Origin: Mycobacterium sp. 4858
GTDB taxonomy: Bacteria > Actinomycetota > Actinomycetes > Mycobacteriales > Mycobacteriaceae
Assembly: GCF_900240975.1 (NCBI RefSeq)
Contig: NZ_LT968776.1
Coordinates: 3,407,092 to 3,471,091 of the forward strand
Direction: 5' to 3'
Length of the DNA stretch: 64,000 bases
Part shown: piece by piece, positions 8,194 through 16,040 of the stretch
Layout: every line of letters starts with the position of its first letter
Position numbering within the stretch: position 1 is the stretch's first letter
Notes under the pieces: generated by a model
What the model saw: only the letters and a program-made list of their open reading frames with translations
Databases searched by the model: none
Told to the model about the DNA's origin: nothing
Program-made: the position numbers and the translations under genes

Positions 8194-8943
8194 GTGACTC
8201 GCCAGAAGATCCTCATCACCGGCGCCAGCTCCGGGCTGGGCGCCGGCATGGCCCGCGCGTTCGCCGCCAAGGGTCGCGACCTGGCGTTGTGCGCCCGTCG
8301 CACCGACCGACTCGACGAGCTGAAAGCCGAACTCTCGCAGAAGTATCCGGGGATCAAGATCGCCGTCGCCGCGCTGGACGTGAACGACCACGAGCAGGTG
8401 CCGAAGGTCTTCGGCGAACTCAGCGACGAGCTCGGCGGCATCGACCGGGTCATCGTCAACGCCGGCATCGGCAAGGGGGCCAAGCTGGGCTCGGGCAAGC
8501 TGTGGGCGAATAAGGCGACCATCGAGACCAACCTGGTGGCCGCGCTGGTGCAGATCGAGACCGCGCTGGAGATGTTCCACAAGAGCGGGTCGGGCCATCT
8601 GGTGCTGATCTCGTCGGTGCTCGGCAACAAGGGGGTACCGGGCGTCAAGGCCGCCTACGCGGCCAGCAAGGCCGGGCTGAGCTCGCTGGGTGAATCCCTG
8701 CGCGCCGAGTACGCCAAGGGTCCGATCAAGGTCTCGGTCATCGAGCCGGGCTACATCGAGTCGGAGATGACGGCCAAGTCGAACAGCACGATGTTGATGG
8801 TGGACAACGCGACCGGCGTCAACGCCCTGGTCGCCGCGATGGAACGCGAGCCCGGCCGCGCGGCGGTGCCGTGGTGGCCGTGGGCGCCGCTGGTGCAGGT
8901 GATGCGGGTGCTGCCGCCCCCGCTCACCAAGTGGTTCGCCTAG
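8194..8943 (+). CDS. SDR family oxidoreductase (Rv0945 type)
   Basis: This 249-residue classical short-chain dehydrogenase/reductase has the NAD(P) motif TGASSGLG at about residues 9-16. Arg-rich residues after the second strand (CARRTDRLDEL) favour NADP. It also has the NAG motif region (VIVNAGIGKG), the catalytic Ser in LISSVLGNKG and YAASK. The GTG start at 8194 fits the family N-terminus VTRQKILITGASSG. It lies 52 bases after the glycosylase and ends at a hairpin shared with the convergent pgi gene. Substrate unknown. Confidence 0.9.
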   Translation: MTRQKILITGASSGLGAGMARAFAAKGRDLALCARRTDRLDELKAELSQKYPGIKIAVAALDVNDHEQVPKVFGELSDELGGIDRVIVNAGIGKGAKLGSGKLWANKATIETNLVAALVQIETALEMFHKSGSGHLVLISSVLGNKGVPGVKAAYAASKAGLSSLGESLRAEYAKGPIKVSVIEPGYIESEMTAKSNSTMLMVDNATGVNALVAAMEREPGRAAVPWWPWAPLVQVMRVLPPPLTKWFA

Positions 8944-8953
8944 CTTCGCTGCC

Positions 8954-9015
8954 CGCGAGCGTCCGTGTCTGTACGCGACACGCCGGGCTCACGCGTGCAA
9001 ATGTGGACGCTCGCG
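8954..9015. terminator. Large hairpin between convergent SDR and pgi genes
   Basis: Perfect 11-base arms CGCGAGCGTCC (8954-8964) and GGACGCTCGCG (9005-9015) enclose a second small stem CGTGTC/GACACG. The loop carries CGACACGCCG at 8976-8985. It lies between two convergent genes and has no T-run, so it would act as a bidirectional hairpin terminator. The same decamer sits in the loops of hairpins at 19777-19825 and 21649-21697. Confidence 0.6.
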
Positions 9016-9026
9016 GTTGAGGGCTG

Positions 9027-10691
9027 TTAGCTGGTGCGGCCGCGTTCCGTGCGGTATCGGCGGACCAGCGCGTCGGTCGAGCTGTCCGACTGCGGCGCAG
9101 GCGAGTCGTCGGACGTGATCACCGGGAGCAACGCCTTCGCCTGGGTCTTGCCCAGCTCCACGCCCCACTGGTCGAACGAGTCGATGCCCCAGACGACGCC
9201 CTCGGTGAAGACCTGATGCTCGTAGAGCGCGATCAGCTGGCCCAGCACCGAGGGGGTGAGCCGGTCGGCCAGGATCGAGGTCGACGGCCGGTTGCCCGGC
9301 ATCACCTTGTGCGGCACGACGTCGGCCGGCGTGCCTTCGGCGGCGATCTCCTCGGCCGTCTTGCCGAACGCCAGCACCTGGGTCTGGGCGAAGAAGTTGC
9401 TCATCAGCAGGTCGTGCATGCTGCCCGTGCCCTCGACGGTGGGCAGGTCGTCGAGGGGCTGGCTGAAGCCGATGAAGTCGGCCGGCACCAGCCGGGTGCC
9501 CTGATGCAGCAATTGGTAGAAGGCATGCTGGCCGTTGGTTCCCGGCTCGCCCCAAAAGATTTCGCCGGTGTCGGTGGTGACCGGGGTGCCGTCGGCGCGC
9601 GTCGACTTGCCGTTGGATTCCATCGTCAGCTGCTGTAGGTAGGCCGCGAATCGCGCCAAGTCGTTGGAATACGGCAGCACCGCGCGCGACTGGGCGCCCA
9701 TGAAGTTGGAGTACCACAGCCCGATCAGCCCGAGCAGCGCCGGCGCGTTGGACTCCAGCGGGGCGGTCCTGAAATGCCGGTCCACGAGGTGGAAGCCGGA
9801 CAGGAAATCGGCGAAGGCCTCCTTGCCGATGGCCGCCATCACCGACAGGCCGATCGCCGAGTCGACCGAGTACCGCCCGCCGACCCAGTCCCAGAAGCCG
9901 AACATGTTGTCGGTGTTGATGCCGAAGTCGTCGACCAGGCGCTTGTTGGTGGAAACGGCCACGAAGTGCTTGGCCACCGCGGCGTCGCCGAGCGCGTCGG
10001 TCAGCCAGCGGCGCGCGGCGGTCGCGTTGGTCAGGGTTTCCAGCGTGGAGAACGTCTTCGATGCCACGATGAAAAGCGTTGTGGCGGGGTCCAAGTCGGC
10101 CAGGGTGGCGATGAGGTCGGCCGGGTCGACGTTGGAGACGAAGCGGGCCGAGATGCCGGCGTCGGCGTAGTGGCGCAGCGCCTGGTAGACCATCACCGGA
10201 CCCAGATCCGATCCGCCGATGCCGATGTTGACCACGGTGCTGATTCTTTTTCCGGTGGCCCCGGTCCATTCACCGCTGCGTAACCGGTCGGTGAAGTCGC
10301 CCATCCGGTCCAGCACGGCGTGCACGTCCTCGACGACGTTGCGGCCGTCGACAATCAACTCGGCGTCACGGGGCAGGCGCAGCGCGGTGTGCAACACCGC
10401 CCGGTCCTCCGACACATTGATGTGAGCGCCCGCGAACATCTGGTCGCGGCGCTCTTCGAGGTTAGCCGCGCGCGCGAGATCAATCAGCAGCCGCAGGGTT
10501 TCTCGGGTGACGCGGTGTTTGCTGTAGTCGATGTAGAGGTCGCCGACCGAGACGGTGAGCTCGCGGCCGCGGTCGGGATCCTCGTCGAAGAACTGGCGCA
10601 GATGGGTCGTGCCGATTTGTTCGTGGTGCCTGAGCAGGGCATCCCACGCTGGGGTGGCGGTGATGTCGGGGAGGCTTGGCACGGAGGTCAT
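9027..10691 (-). CDS. pgi: Glucose-6-phosphate isomerase
   Basis: This 554-residue cytosolic enzyme interconverts glucose-6-phosphate and fructose-6-phosphate in glycolysis and gluconeogenesis. PGI signatures are clear: VNIGIGGSDLGPVMVYQAL near residue 155, the catalytic-glutamate segment IFWGEPGTNGQHAFYQLLHQG near residue 360, and SFDQWGVELGKTQA near the C-terminus. Length matches M. tuberculosis Rv0946c and the order SDR-pgi-chorismate mutase is conserved. It is a single-gene unit, convergent with the SDR gene and 62 bases downstream of the chorismate mutase gene on the same strand. Confidence 0.97.
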   Translation of the reverse strand: MTSVPSLPDITATPAWDALLRHHEQIGTTHLRQFFDEDPDRGRELTVSVGDLYIDYSKHRVTRETLRLLIDLARAANLEERRDQMFAGAHINVSEDRAVLHTALRLPRDAELIVDGRNVVEDVHAVLDRMGDFTDRLRSGEWTGATGKRISTVVNIGIGGSDLGPVMVYQALRHYADAGISARFVSNVDPADLIATLADLDPATTLFIVASKTFSTLETLTNATAARRWLTDALGDAAVAKHFVAVSTNKRLVDDFGINTDNMFGFWDWVGGRYSVDSAIGLSVMAAIGKEAFADFLSGFHLVDRHFRTAPLESNAPALLGLIGLWYSNFMGAQSRAVLPYSNDLARFAAYLQQLTMESNGKSTRADGTPVTTDTGEIFWGEPGTNGQHAFYQLLHQGTRLVPADFIGFSQPLDDLPTVEGTGSMHDLLMSNFFAQTQVLAFGKTAEEIAAEGTPADVVPHKVMPGNRPSTSILADRLTPSVLGQLIALYEHQVFTEGVVWGIDSFDQWGVELGKTQAKALLPVITSDDSPAPQSDSSTDALVRRYRTERGRTS

Positions 10692-10753
10692 AGTTCGACC
10701 CTAATCGCGTGCGCGGCGTTGGGGGCACCTCAGCGACGTCGCGAGGGCAGGCC

Positions 10754-11080
10754 TCAGTGACCGAGCCGGCCCCTGCCCAACCGCAGCAGCAGGATCGCCA
10801 GGTCCTTACCGTCGGGACCGAGCTCGCTGTAGCGTTCGATCACCTTCATCTCGCGGCTGTGGACGAGCCGCGTGCCGCCGGATGCCATCCGCGCCTTGCC
10901 GATCGCCTGGGACACCTCGGTGCGCCGCTTCACCGCGGCGAGGATCTCGGCGTCCAGGCGGTCGATCTCGTGGCGCAACTCGTCGATGCTCAACTCGTCG
11001 GCGGCCTGTGGGGTGTCCACCGTCTCAACCTTCATCTCTGCTAACTCCGCATTGTCGGGATGTGGGGGTTGTGGTCTCAT
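10754..11080 (-). CDS. Intracellular chorismate mutase (AroQ class, Rv0948c type)
   Basis: This 108-residue all-helical AroQ mutase converts chorismate to prephenate for Phe and Tyr synthesis. The C-terminal 70 residues carry the expected ligands: RHEIDRLDAEILAAVKRRTEVSQAIGKARM, then RLVHSREMKVIERYSELG, ending in the RLGRGRLGH tail typical of the mycobacterial enzyme. That tail contacts DAHP synthase in the M. tuberculosis complex. The ATG at 11080 is chosen to match the mycobacterial N-terminus MRPQPPH. The frame is open for a further 80 codons upstream, but these look non-coding and overlap a terminator-like hairpin. Confidence 0.93.
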   Translation of the reverse strand: MRPQPPHPDNAELAEMKVETVDTPQAADELSIDELRHEIDRLDAEILAAVKRRTEVSQAIGKARMASGGTRLVHSREMKVIERYSELGPDGKDLAILLLRLGRGRLGH

Positions 11081-11103
11081 CCGGTTTCGGGCCTCACAAC
11101 GAG

Positions 11104-11141
11104 ACGAGCCCCGATCTCCGGAAGCGGACCACGGGGCTCTG
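11104..11141 (-). promoter_or_regulatory. Leader hairpin upstream of chorismate mutase
   Basis: GAGCCCCG and CGGGGCTC form a perfect 8-base stem around a loop of about 20 bases. It ends 24 bases upstream of the chorismate mutase start and is downstream, in transcription order, of the terminator-like hairpin at 11186-11220. It could be part of a folded 5-prime leader. Function is inferred only from structure and position. Confidence 0.35.
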
Positions 11142-11185
11142 GCGAAAGCAGTTAGACCACGGGGACCGCTAACCGGTACCCGTAG

Positions 11186-11220
11186 AAAAATCGGCGGCAG
11201 TTCGGGGTGCCGAGCTGCCG
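11186..11220 (-). terminator. Intrinsic-terminator-like hairpin in the chorismate mutase leader
   Basis: Read on the minus strand, CGGCAG and CTGCCG pair, with an inner TCGG/CCGA extension around a CACC loop. Five T residues follow within a few bases. U-tract terminators are rare in mycobacteria, which makes this one stand out. No minus-strand gene lies upstream, so it would act on the chorismate mutase transcript itself, about 106 bases before the start codon. An attenuator is one explanation. Confidence 0.45.
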
Positions 11221-11633
11221 ATGGCGCTGCGCGTCGAGCACAAAACGAGTGTGCCATTAGAAACAGGTCCGGCGCAAAAACGTCTTCGTGCGCTGGCCAA
11301 CCCGGCGTCGCGGTGGGCGGCAAGCCCCGGTGGTCACCCGGCCGATGCCCGCGCCGCGGTTGCGTGCCGGTGTGTGGAATTCGCTAACGGCGGCGAAATT
11401 GAGTGTTATCGCAGATGGTGAAAGATTTGACGAAGCCGCAAAGTCCGGCGCGATTATGACCGTCTTTTTAGACGTGGGTGTAATTGGCAGGCATTTTCAA
11501 ACCGGCCGCCTATTGGATTGCGAAAGACGCATTTTGTAGACGGGGTTTGGCGCTGCGACGCGCCGCCGCGGCGCCAACCCGGTCGGGCGTCTTGGCGCGT
11601 TGCGTCGGTGGCCGGCGGTAAGTTTGGACCAAC

Positions 11634-13967
11634 ATGAGTGTGTACGTAACCGATGCCAATCTGAGCTCCGAAGCAGATCAGCTGCTTGACGGCCTCAATC
11701 CGCAACAGCGCCAAGCGGTGGTGCACCAGGGCTCGCCGCTGTTGATCGTCGCGGGGGCCGGCTCGGGCAAGACCGCGGTGCTGACGCGCCGCATCGCCTA
11801 CCTGATCGCGGCGCGGGGCGTCGGGGTCGGCCAGATCCTGGCCATCACCTTCACCAACAAGGCCGCGGCCGAGATGCGCGAACGCGTGGTGCGGCTGGTG
11901 GGCAACCGTGCCCGCGCCATGTGGGTGTCCACCTTCCACTCGACGTGCGTGCGCATCCTGCGCAACCAGGCGTCGTTGATCGAAGGCCTCAATTCCAACT
12001 TCTCGATCTACGACGCCGACGATTCCCGTCGTCTGCTGCAGATGATCGGGCGCGACATGGGGCTCGACATCAAGCGCTACTCGCCCCGGCTGCTGGCCAA
12101 CGCCATCTCCAACCTGAAGAACGAGCTGATCGACCCCGCCGAGGCGACGGCCAGACTGACGGACGATTCCGACGACCTGGTCCGCACCGTGGCCTCGGTG
12201 TACGGCGAGTACCAGCGGCGGCTGCGCGCGGCGAACGCATTGGACTTCGACGACCTGATCGGCGAGACCGTCGCGGTGCTGCGGGCCTTCCCGCAGATCG
12301 CCCAGCACTACCGGCGGCGGTTCCGTCACGTCCTGGTCGACGAGTATCAGGACACCAACCATGCGCAGTACGTGCTGGTGCGGGAGCTGGTCGGTCACGA
12401 CGTCGCCGAATCGCCGGACGATGTGCCGCCGGCCGAATTGTGCGTGGTCGGTGACGCCGATCAGTCGATCTATGCGTTCCGCGGCGCCACCATCCGCAAC
12501 ATCGAGGACTTCGAGCGCGACTATCCGGACGCGACAACCATTCTGCTGGAACAGAATTACCGCTCGACGCAAAACATCCTGTCGGCGGCCAACTCGGTGA
12601 TCGCCCGCAACGCCGGTCGCCGGGACAAGCGCCTGTGGACCGATGCGGGCGCCGGGGAGTTGATCGTCGGCTACGTCGCGGACAACGAGCACGACGAGGC
12701 CAGGTTCGTGGCCGAGGAGATCGATGCGCTCGCCGATCGGGGCGAGATCACCTACAACGACGTCGCCGTGTTCTACCGCACCAACAACTCGTCGCGGTCG
12801 TTCGAAGAGGTGTTCATCCGCGCCGGGATTCCCTACAAAGTCGTTGGGGGAGTGCGCTTCTACGAGCGCAAGGAGATCCGCGACATCGTCGCCTACCTGC
12901 GCGTGCTGGACAACCCCGGCGATGCGGTCAGCATGCGGCGCATCCTCAACACCCCGCGTCGGGGCATCGGGGATCGTGCCGAGGCCTGCGTCGCGGTGTA
13001 CGCCGAGAACACCGGGGCGAGTTTCGCCGATTCGCTGGTGGCCGCCGCCGAAGGCAAAGTGCCGATGCTCAATTCGCGCGCGGAGAAGGCGATCGCCGGT
13101 TTCGTCGAGTTGCTCGACGAGCTCAGGGGCCGCCTCGACGAGGATCTCGGCGACCTGGTCGAGTCGGTGCTCGAACGGACGGGTTACCGGCGAGAGCTGG
13201 AATCCTCCACCGATCCCCAGGACCTGGCCCGCCTGGACAACCTCAACGAACTCGTCAGTGTGGCACACGAATTCAGCACCGACCGGGCCAACGCCGCCGC
13301 GCTGGGCGAGTCGCTGCAGGCCCCGGAGGACGAAGACGTGCCGGACACCGGTGTGCTCGCGGAATTCCTGGAACGCGTCTCGCTGGTGTCCGACACCGAC
13401 GAAATCCCCGAGAACGACGCCGGCATGGTCACCCTGATGACGCTGCACACCGCCAAGGGGCTGGAGTTCCCGGTGGTGTTCGTCACGGGCTGGGAGGACG
13501 GGATGTTCCCGCACATGCGGGCGCTGGACGACCCGGTTGAACTGTCCGAGGAGCGGCGGCTGGCCTACGTCGGCATCACCCGCGCCCGTCAGCGGCTCTA
13601 CTTGAGCAGGGCCATCGTCCGGTCCTCCTGGGGGCAGCCGATGCTGAACCCCGAATCCCGTTTCCTGCGGGAGATTCCGCAGGAACTCATCGAGTGGCGG
13701 CGCACCGCGCCGGCCCCGTCGTTCAGCGCACCCGTGAGCGGCGCCGGCCGGTTCGGTACGCCGCGCGCGGCCCCGACCCGCTCGGCCGCGGGCAAGCGCC
13801 CACTGCTGGTGCTCGAGCCGGGCGACCGGGTGACCCACGACAAGTACGGGCTCGGACGGGTCGAAGAAGTCTCCGGGGTCGGCGAATCCGCCATGTCACT
13901 CATCGATTTCGGCAGCGCGGGGCGGGTCAAGCTGATGCACAACCACGCGCCGATCAGCAAGCTTTAG
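11634..13967 (+). CDS. uvrD1: ATP-dependent DNA helicase UvrD1 (PcrA-like)
   Basis: This 777-residue superfamily-1A 3-prime-to-5-prime helicase acts in nucleotide excision repair and replication-fork maintenance; the mycobacterial enzyme is known to be stimulated by Ku. Helicase motifs appear in order: Q-motif LNPQQRQAVV (22), Walker A AGAGSGKT (40-47), TFTNKAAAEMRERV, DEYQDTN (Walker B, about 236), GDADQSIYAFRGA, NYRST, TLHTAKGLEFPVVF and YVGITRARQRLYL. The C-terminus has the Tudor-like RNA-polymerase-binding fold (GDRVTHDKYGLGRVEEVSG). It is convergent with the following membrane-protein gene across a gap holding a 20-base palindrome. Confidence 0.96.
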   Translation: MSVYVTDANLSSEADQLLDGLNPQQRQAVVHQGSPLLIVAGAGSGKTAVLTRRIAYLIAARGVGVGQILAITFTNKAAAEMRERVVRLVGNRARAMWVSTFHSTCVRILRNQASLIEGLNSNFSIYDADDSRRLLQMIGRDMGLDIKRYSPRLLANAISNLKNELIDPAEATARLTDDSDDLVRTVASVYGEYQRRLRAANALDFDDLIGETVAVLRAFPQIAQHYRRRFRHVLVDEYQDTNHAQYVLVRELVGHDVAESPDDVPPAELCVVGDADQSIYAFRGATIRNIEDFERDYPDATTILLEQNYRSTQNILSAANSVIARNAGRRDKRLWTDAGAGELIVGYVADNEHDEARFVAEEIDALADRGEITYNDVAVFYRTNNSSRSFEEVFIRAGIPYKVVGGVRFYERKEIRDIVAYLRVLDNPGDAVSMRRILNTPRRGIGDRAEACVAVYAENTGASFADSLVAAAEGKVPMLNSRAEKAIAGFVELLDELRGRLDEDLGDLVESVLERTGYRRELESSTDPQDLARLDNLNELVSVAHEFSTDRANAAALGESLQAPEDEDVPDTGVLAEFLERVSLVSDTDEIPENDAGMVTLMTLHTAKGLEFPVVFVTGWEDGMFPHMRALDDPVELSEERRLAYVGITRARQRLYLSRAIVRSSWGQPMLNPESRFLREIPQELIEWRRTAPAPSFSAPVSGAGRFGTPRAAPTRSAAGKRPLLVLEPGDRVTHDKYGLGRVEEVSGVGESAMSLIDFGSAGRVKLMHNHAPISKL

Positions 13968-14030
13968 CCAGTGCGGCCTCCGGCTGGCTGCGGCGGACGG
14001 CCTTCGGCACCATGCAGTGATCCGGAAACT

Positions 14031-14050
14031 TGATATCGCGGGCGATATCA
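14031..14050. other. 20-base near-perfect palindrome between convergent genes
   Basis: TGATATCGC and GCGATATCA form perfect 9-base arms with only GG between them. The site is 63 bases after uvrD1 and 43 bases after the end of the convergent membrane-protein gene. With a two-base centre it cannot fold into a normal hairpin loop without opening several pairs. A protein-binding site is therefore more likely than a terminator, although no promoter faces away from it. Confidence 0.5.
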
Positions 14051-14093
14051 GATGCCGACGGCGCCTCACGGTCGGCCGGGCCCGGGTGGCGGG

Positions 14094-14672
14094 TCAGGCC
14101 TCCAGCCAGCGTTTGGTTCGCGGGTGCATCGCGAGCACCACGCTGGCGAGCGGCAGCAACGGCAGCAGGTGCACGATCCACGCGACACGGGCACCGGCGA
14201 TGAACACACCCAGGTAGGTCAGCACGGCGACCACGGCGCCGACCGCGATGAGATGGCGCCCGACGGGCCGGTGCTGCAGCAGCATGATCACGCCCGAGAT
14301 GGTGGCCGCCGCGAAGACCAGGGCGAGGAATGCGACGGCGATGCAGAACAAGCGGTCGGATCGCCACCAACCGGCGATCAGGTCGGTGGCGACCACCGAC
14401 GTGGCCCACCCACTGACGATGCTGACGGCGCAGGCGGCGACGGCCGTCCGGTCGCTTGGCTCGTCGCCCGGCGTGCCGTAGGCAACGCGGCTTCCCGGGC
14501 GAGAAGCGGCCGGATAGGGCGGCGGCTGGGACGGGATGTGGGTCGTCGGGGATTCCGGCGCCACGGGGACGGGGCCGGTGGGTGCCCGGCGGATGATGCG
14601 CGTCTTGGAGTCCGACGGCGAGGCGGACTCGGGCGGTTGCGGACCGGGAGGTGGTTGATTCGGCGCGGTCAC
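14094..14672 (-). CDS. Small proline-rich membrane protein downstream of the M23 peptidase
   Basis: This 192-residue protein has a cytosolic Pro/Ser-rich N-terminal half (about residues 1-70). Four hydrophobic helices follow (about 77-97, 108-130, 138-160 and 165-182), ending in a short basic tail. No conserved domain was recognised; the layout resembles small actinobacterial envelope proteins. The GTG start at 14672 is chosen because it follows the TGA of the M23 peptidase gene by one base. The pair is therefore an operon and probably translationally linked, and a role in cell-envelope maintenance is inferred from that alone. Confidence 0.7.
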   Translation of the reverse strand: MTAPNQPPPGPQPPESASPSDSKTRIIRRAPTGPVPVAPESPTTHIPSQPPPYPAASRPGSRVAYGTPGDEPSDRTAVAACAVSIVSGWATSVVATDLIAGWWRSDRLFCIAVAFLALVFAAATISGVIMLLQHRPVGRHLIAVGAVVAVLTYLGVFIAGARVAWIVHLLPLLPLASVVLAMHPRTKRWLEA

Positions 14673-14673
14673 C

Positions 14674-15792
14674 TCAACCAGCGTAGTTACCGACCATAAG
14701 ACCCCGCTTAGCCAGCCACGGGACGGGGTCGATGCGTTCGGTGCCACCCTGAAGCACCTCGAAGTGCAGGTGAGGGCCGGTGGAGTTGCCCCGGTTGCCC
14801 ATGGTGGCGATCTGGTCGCCGGCCATCACGCGCTGCCCGACGCTGACCAGCGTCGTGTTGACATGGCCGTAGAGCGTCACGGTGCCGTCGGCGTGGCGGA
14901 GCTTGACCAGCGCCCCGTAGCCGGCGGCGGGCCCCGCGTCGATGACGACGCCGTCGGACACCGCGTAGATCGGTGTCCCGATCGAGTTGGCCAGGTCGAT
15001 GCCGGCGTGCAGCACGCCCCAGCGGTAGCCGAAGTTGGACGTGAAGATGCCCTTTGTCGGCATCACATAGAGCGGTTGCTGCAGCCGCGCCTCACGCTGG
15101 GCGCGATCGTTGGCGAACGCGACGCCCTTGGCGAGCTCCTGGTTGTGCACGGCGGCGGTCGCCGCCGGCTCGAGCGCGACCACCTGCGCGCCGCGGATCG
15201 TGTTGCTGCCCGACCCGCCGGTGAGCGCCGACGCGTTCGCGGTCAGCACGGCCTCGGTCCTGGGGGTGTCGGCGTGGCTGGTGGCGGTGTGGGCCGCCGC
15301 GGCGGCCGCGCCGGCGGCCATCGCCGAGATCATCAGGCGGCCCCTGGCCGCGCTGGTCGGTTGCTTGCGATGCTGCCCGCCGCGGCGCGCCGCGCCGACG
15401 ACATCGGTGGCGTGCGGGCGAGCCGAAGGCCGCTCGGGCCCGACGACCACCCGCGGGAGCACCTCGGTCACCGGCGCGGCCAGCCACAGCGGGGCCGGAT
15501 CGTCGGCCTCGTTCAGGTCGTCGAGTTCTGGAGCCAGCAGCACCTGCGCGGCGTTGTCGAACGTGGAGTCGTTGCTGTAGTCGAGGTCGCCGAGATCGCG
15601 GGCGTCGTCGCGCCAATCCAGGTCATCGAAGTCGAAGCCATCCAGCGGGAGGATTTCGGTGACTTCGTTGCGATGGGGCTCGGTTCCCCGGCCGCCCGCC
15701 GCGCGGCCAACCCTCACCACGCCTGCCGTTTCGGCAGTTGAAGGAGCTAAACGGTGCTGGGACAAGCTGAAATGTCCTCGTATCGTGACCAT
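14674..15792 (-). CDS. M23 family metallopeptidase (LytM domain, Rv0950c type)
   Basis: This 372-residue envelope protein ends in a LytM/M23 zinc endopeptidase domain. Residues about 1-150 are acidic and low-complexity (WRDDARDLGDLDYSND). A hydrophobic Ala-rich segment follows at about 150-170 (LMISAMAAGAAAAAAH), likely a membrane anchor or uncleaved signal. The catalytic domain at about 245-365 carries FGYRWGVLHAGIDLA (HxxxD zinc ligands) and GPHLHFEVLQGG (HxH). It would cleave peptidoglycan cross-links or act as a regulator if inactive; both zinc motifs are intact. It is divergent from sucC, with a CRP-like site in between. Confidence 0.9.
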   Translation of the reverse strand: MVTIRGHFSLSQHRLAPSTAETAGVVRVGRAAGGRGTEPHRNEVTEILPLDGFDFDDLDWRDDARDLGDLDYSNDSTFDNAAQVLLAPELDDLNEADDPAPLWLAAPVTEVLPRVVVGPERPSARPHATDVVGAARRGGQHRKQPTSAARGRLMISAMAAGAAAAAAHTATSHADTPRTEAVLTANASALTGGSGSNTIRGAQVVALEPAATAAVHNQELAKGVAFANDRAQREARLQQPLYVMPTKGIFTSNFGYRWGVLHAGIDLANSIGTPIYAVSDGVVIDAGPAAGYGALVKLRHADGTVTLYGHVNTTLVSVGQRVMAGDQIATMGNRGNSTGPHLHFEVLQGGTERIDPVPWLAKRGLMVGNYAG

Positions 15793-15868
15793 AACGTTAT
15801 CTGGACCCTAGGAAGGTATCCGCTAACTCGCGGCACTGGCAACCTCGTCGCGCAATCCGGCCGAAATT

Positions 15869-15882
15869 GTGATTTGGGTCAC
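15869..15882. promoter_or_regulatory. CRP-like site in the M23 peptidase/sucC divergent region
   Basis: GTGA-N6-TCAC (inner bases TTTGGG) matches the core of the mycobacterial CRP (Rv3676) consensus TGTGA-N6-TCACA, with T also present before the left arm. It lies 77 bases upstream of the M23 start and 159 bases upstream of sucC, a position from which it could affect either gene. Assignment to CRP is inference from the motif. Confidence 0.5.
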
Positions 15883-16040
15883 GACGCCGGTGGGCGGGGG
15901 TGTCGTGAGCTGTGCCACATCGCCGGACGCGCCCGTAAGGGCGGGTTGGCCAGTGGATACAGTTCGTCCGTGCGAGTTGCCGAACGCGGCACCGCCCATC
16001 AAGAGGCCTAGCAGTTGAGTCGAGCGAAGACAGAGAGTCC

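Larger units (their letters stand above)
11081..11633. other. Long divergent intergenic region between chorismate mutase and uvrD1
   Basis: This 553-base gap holds no convincing protein gene. M. tuberculosis has a mycolyltransferase pseudogene (Rv0947c) at this point and none is visible here. On the minus strand it contains two strong hairpins (11104-11141 and 11186-11220). Towards uvrD1 it becomes clearly more AT-rich (about 11388-11540), including a small hairpin CGTCT-TTTT-AGACG near 11460. This is consistent with promoters firing in both directions. Confidence 0.55.

Noticed and set aside
11081..11323. N-terminal extension of chorismate mutase (about 80 codons)
   Set aside because: It runs through two hairpins and is Arg/Pro/Ser-rich; known mycobacterial enzymes start at MRPxPPH.
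11454..13838. A 794-codon open frame antisense to uvrD1
   Set aside because: Same reason: composition typical of the reverse of high-GC coding DNA, no motifs, and UvrD1 motifs are complete on the other strand.
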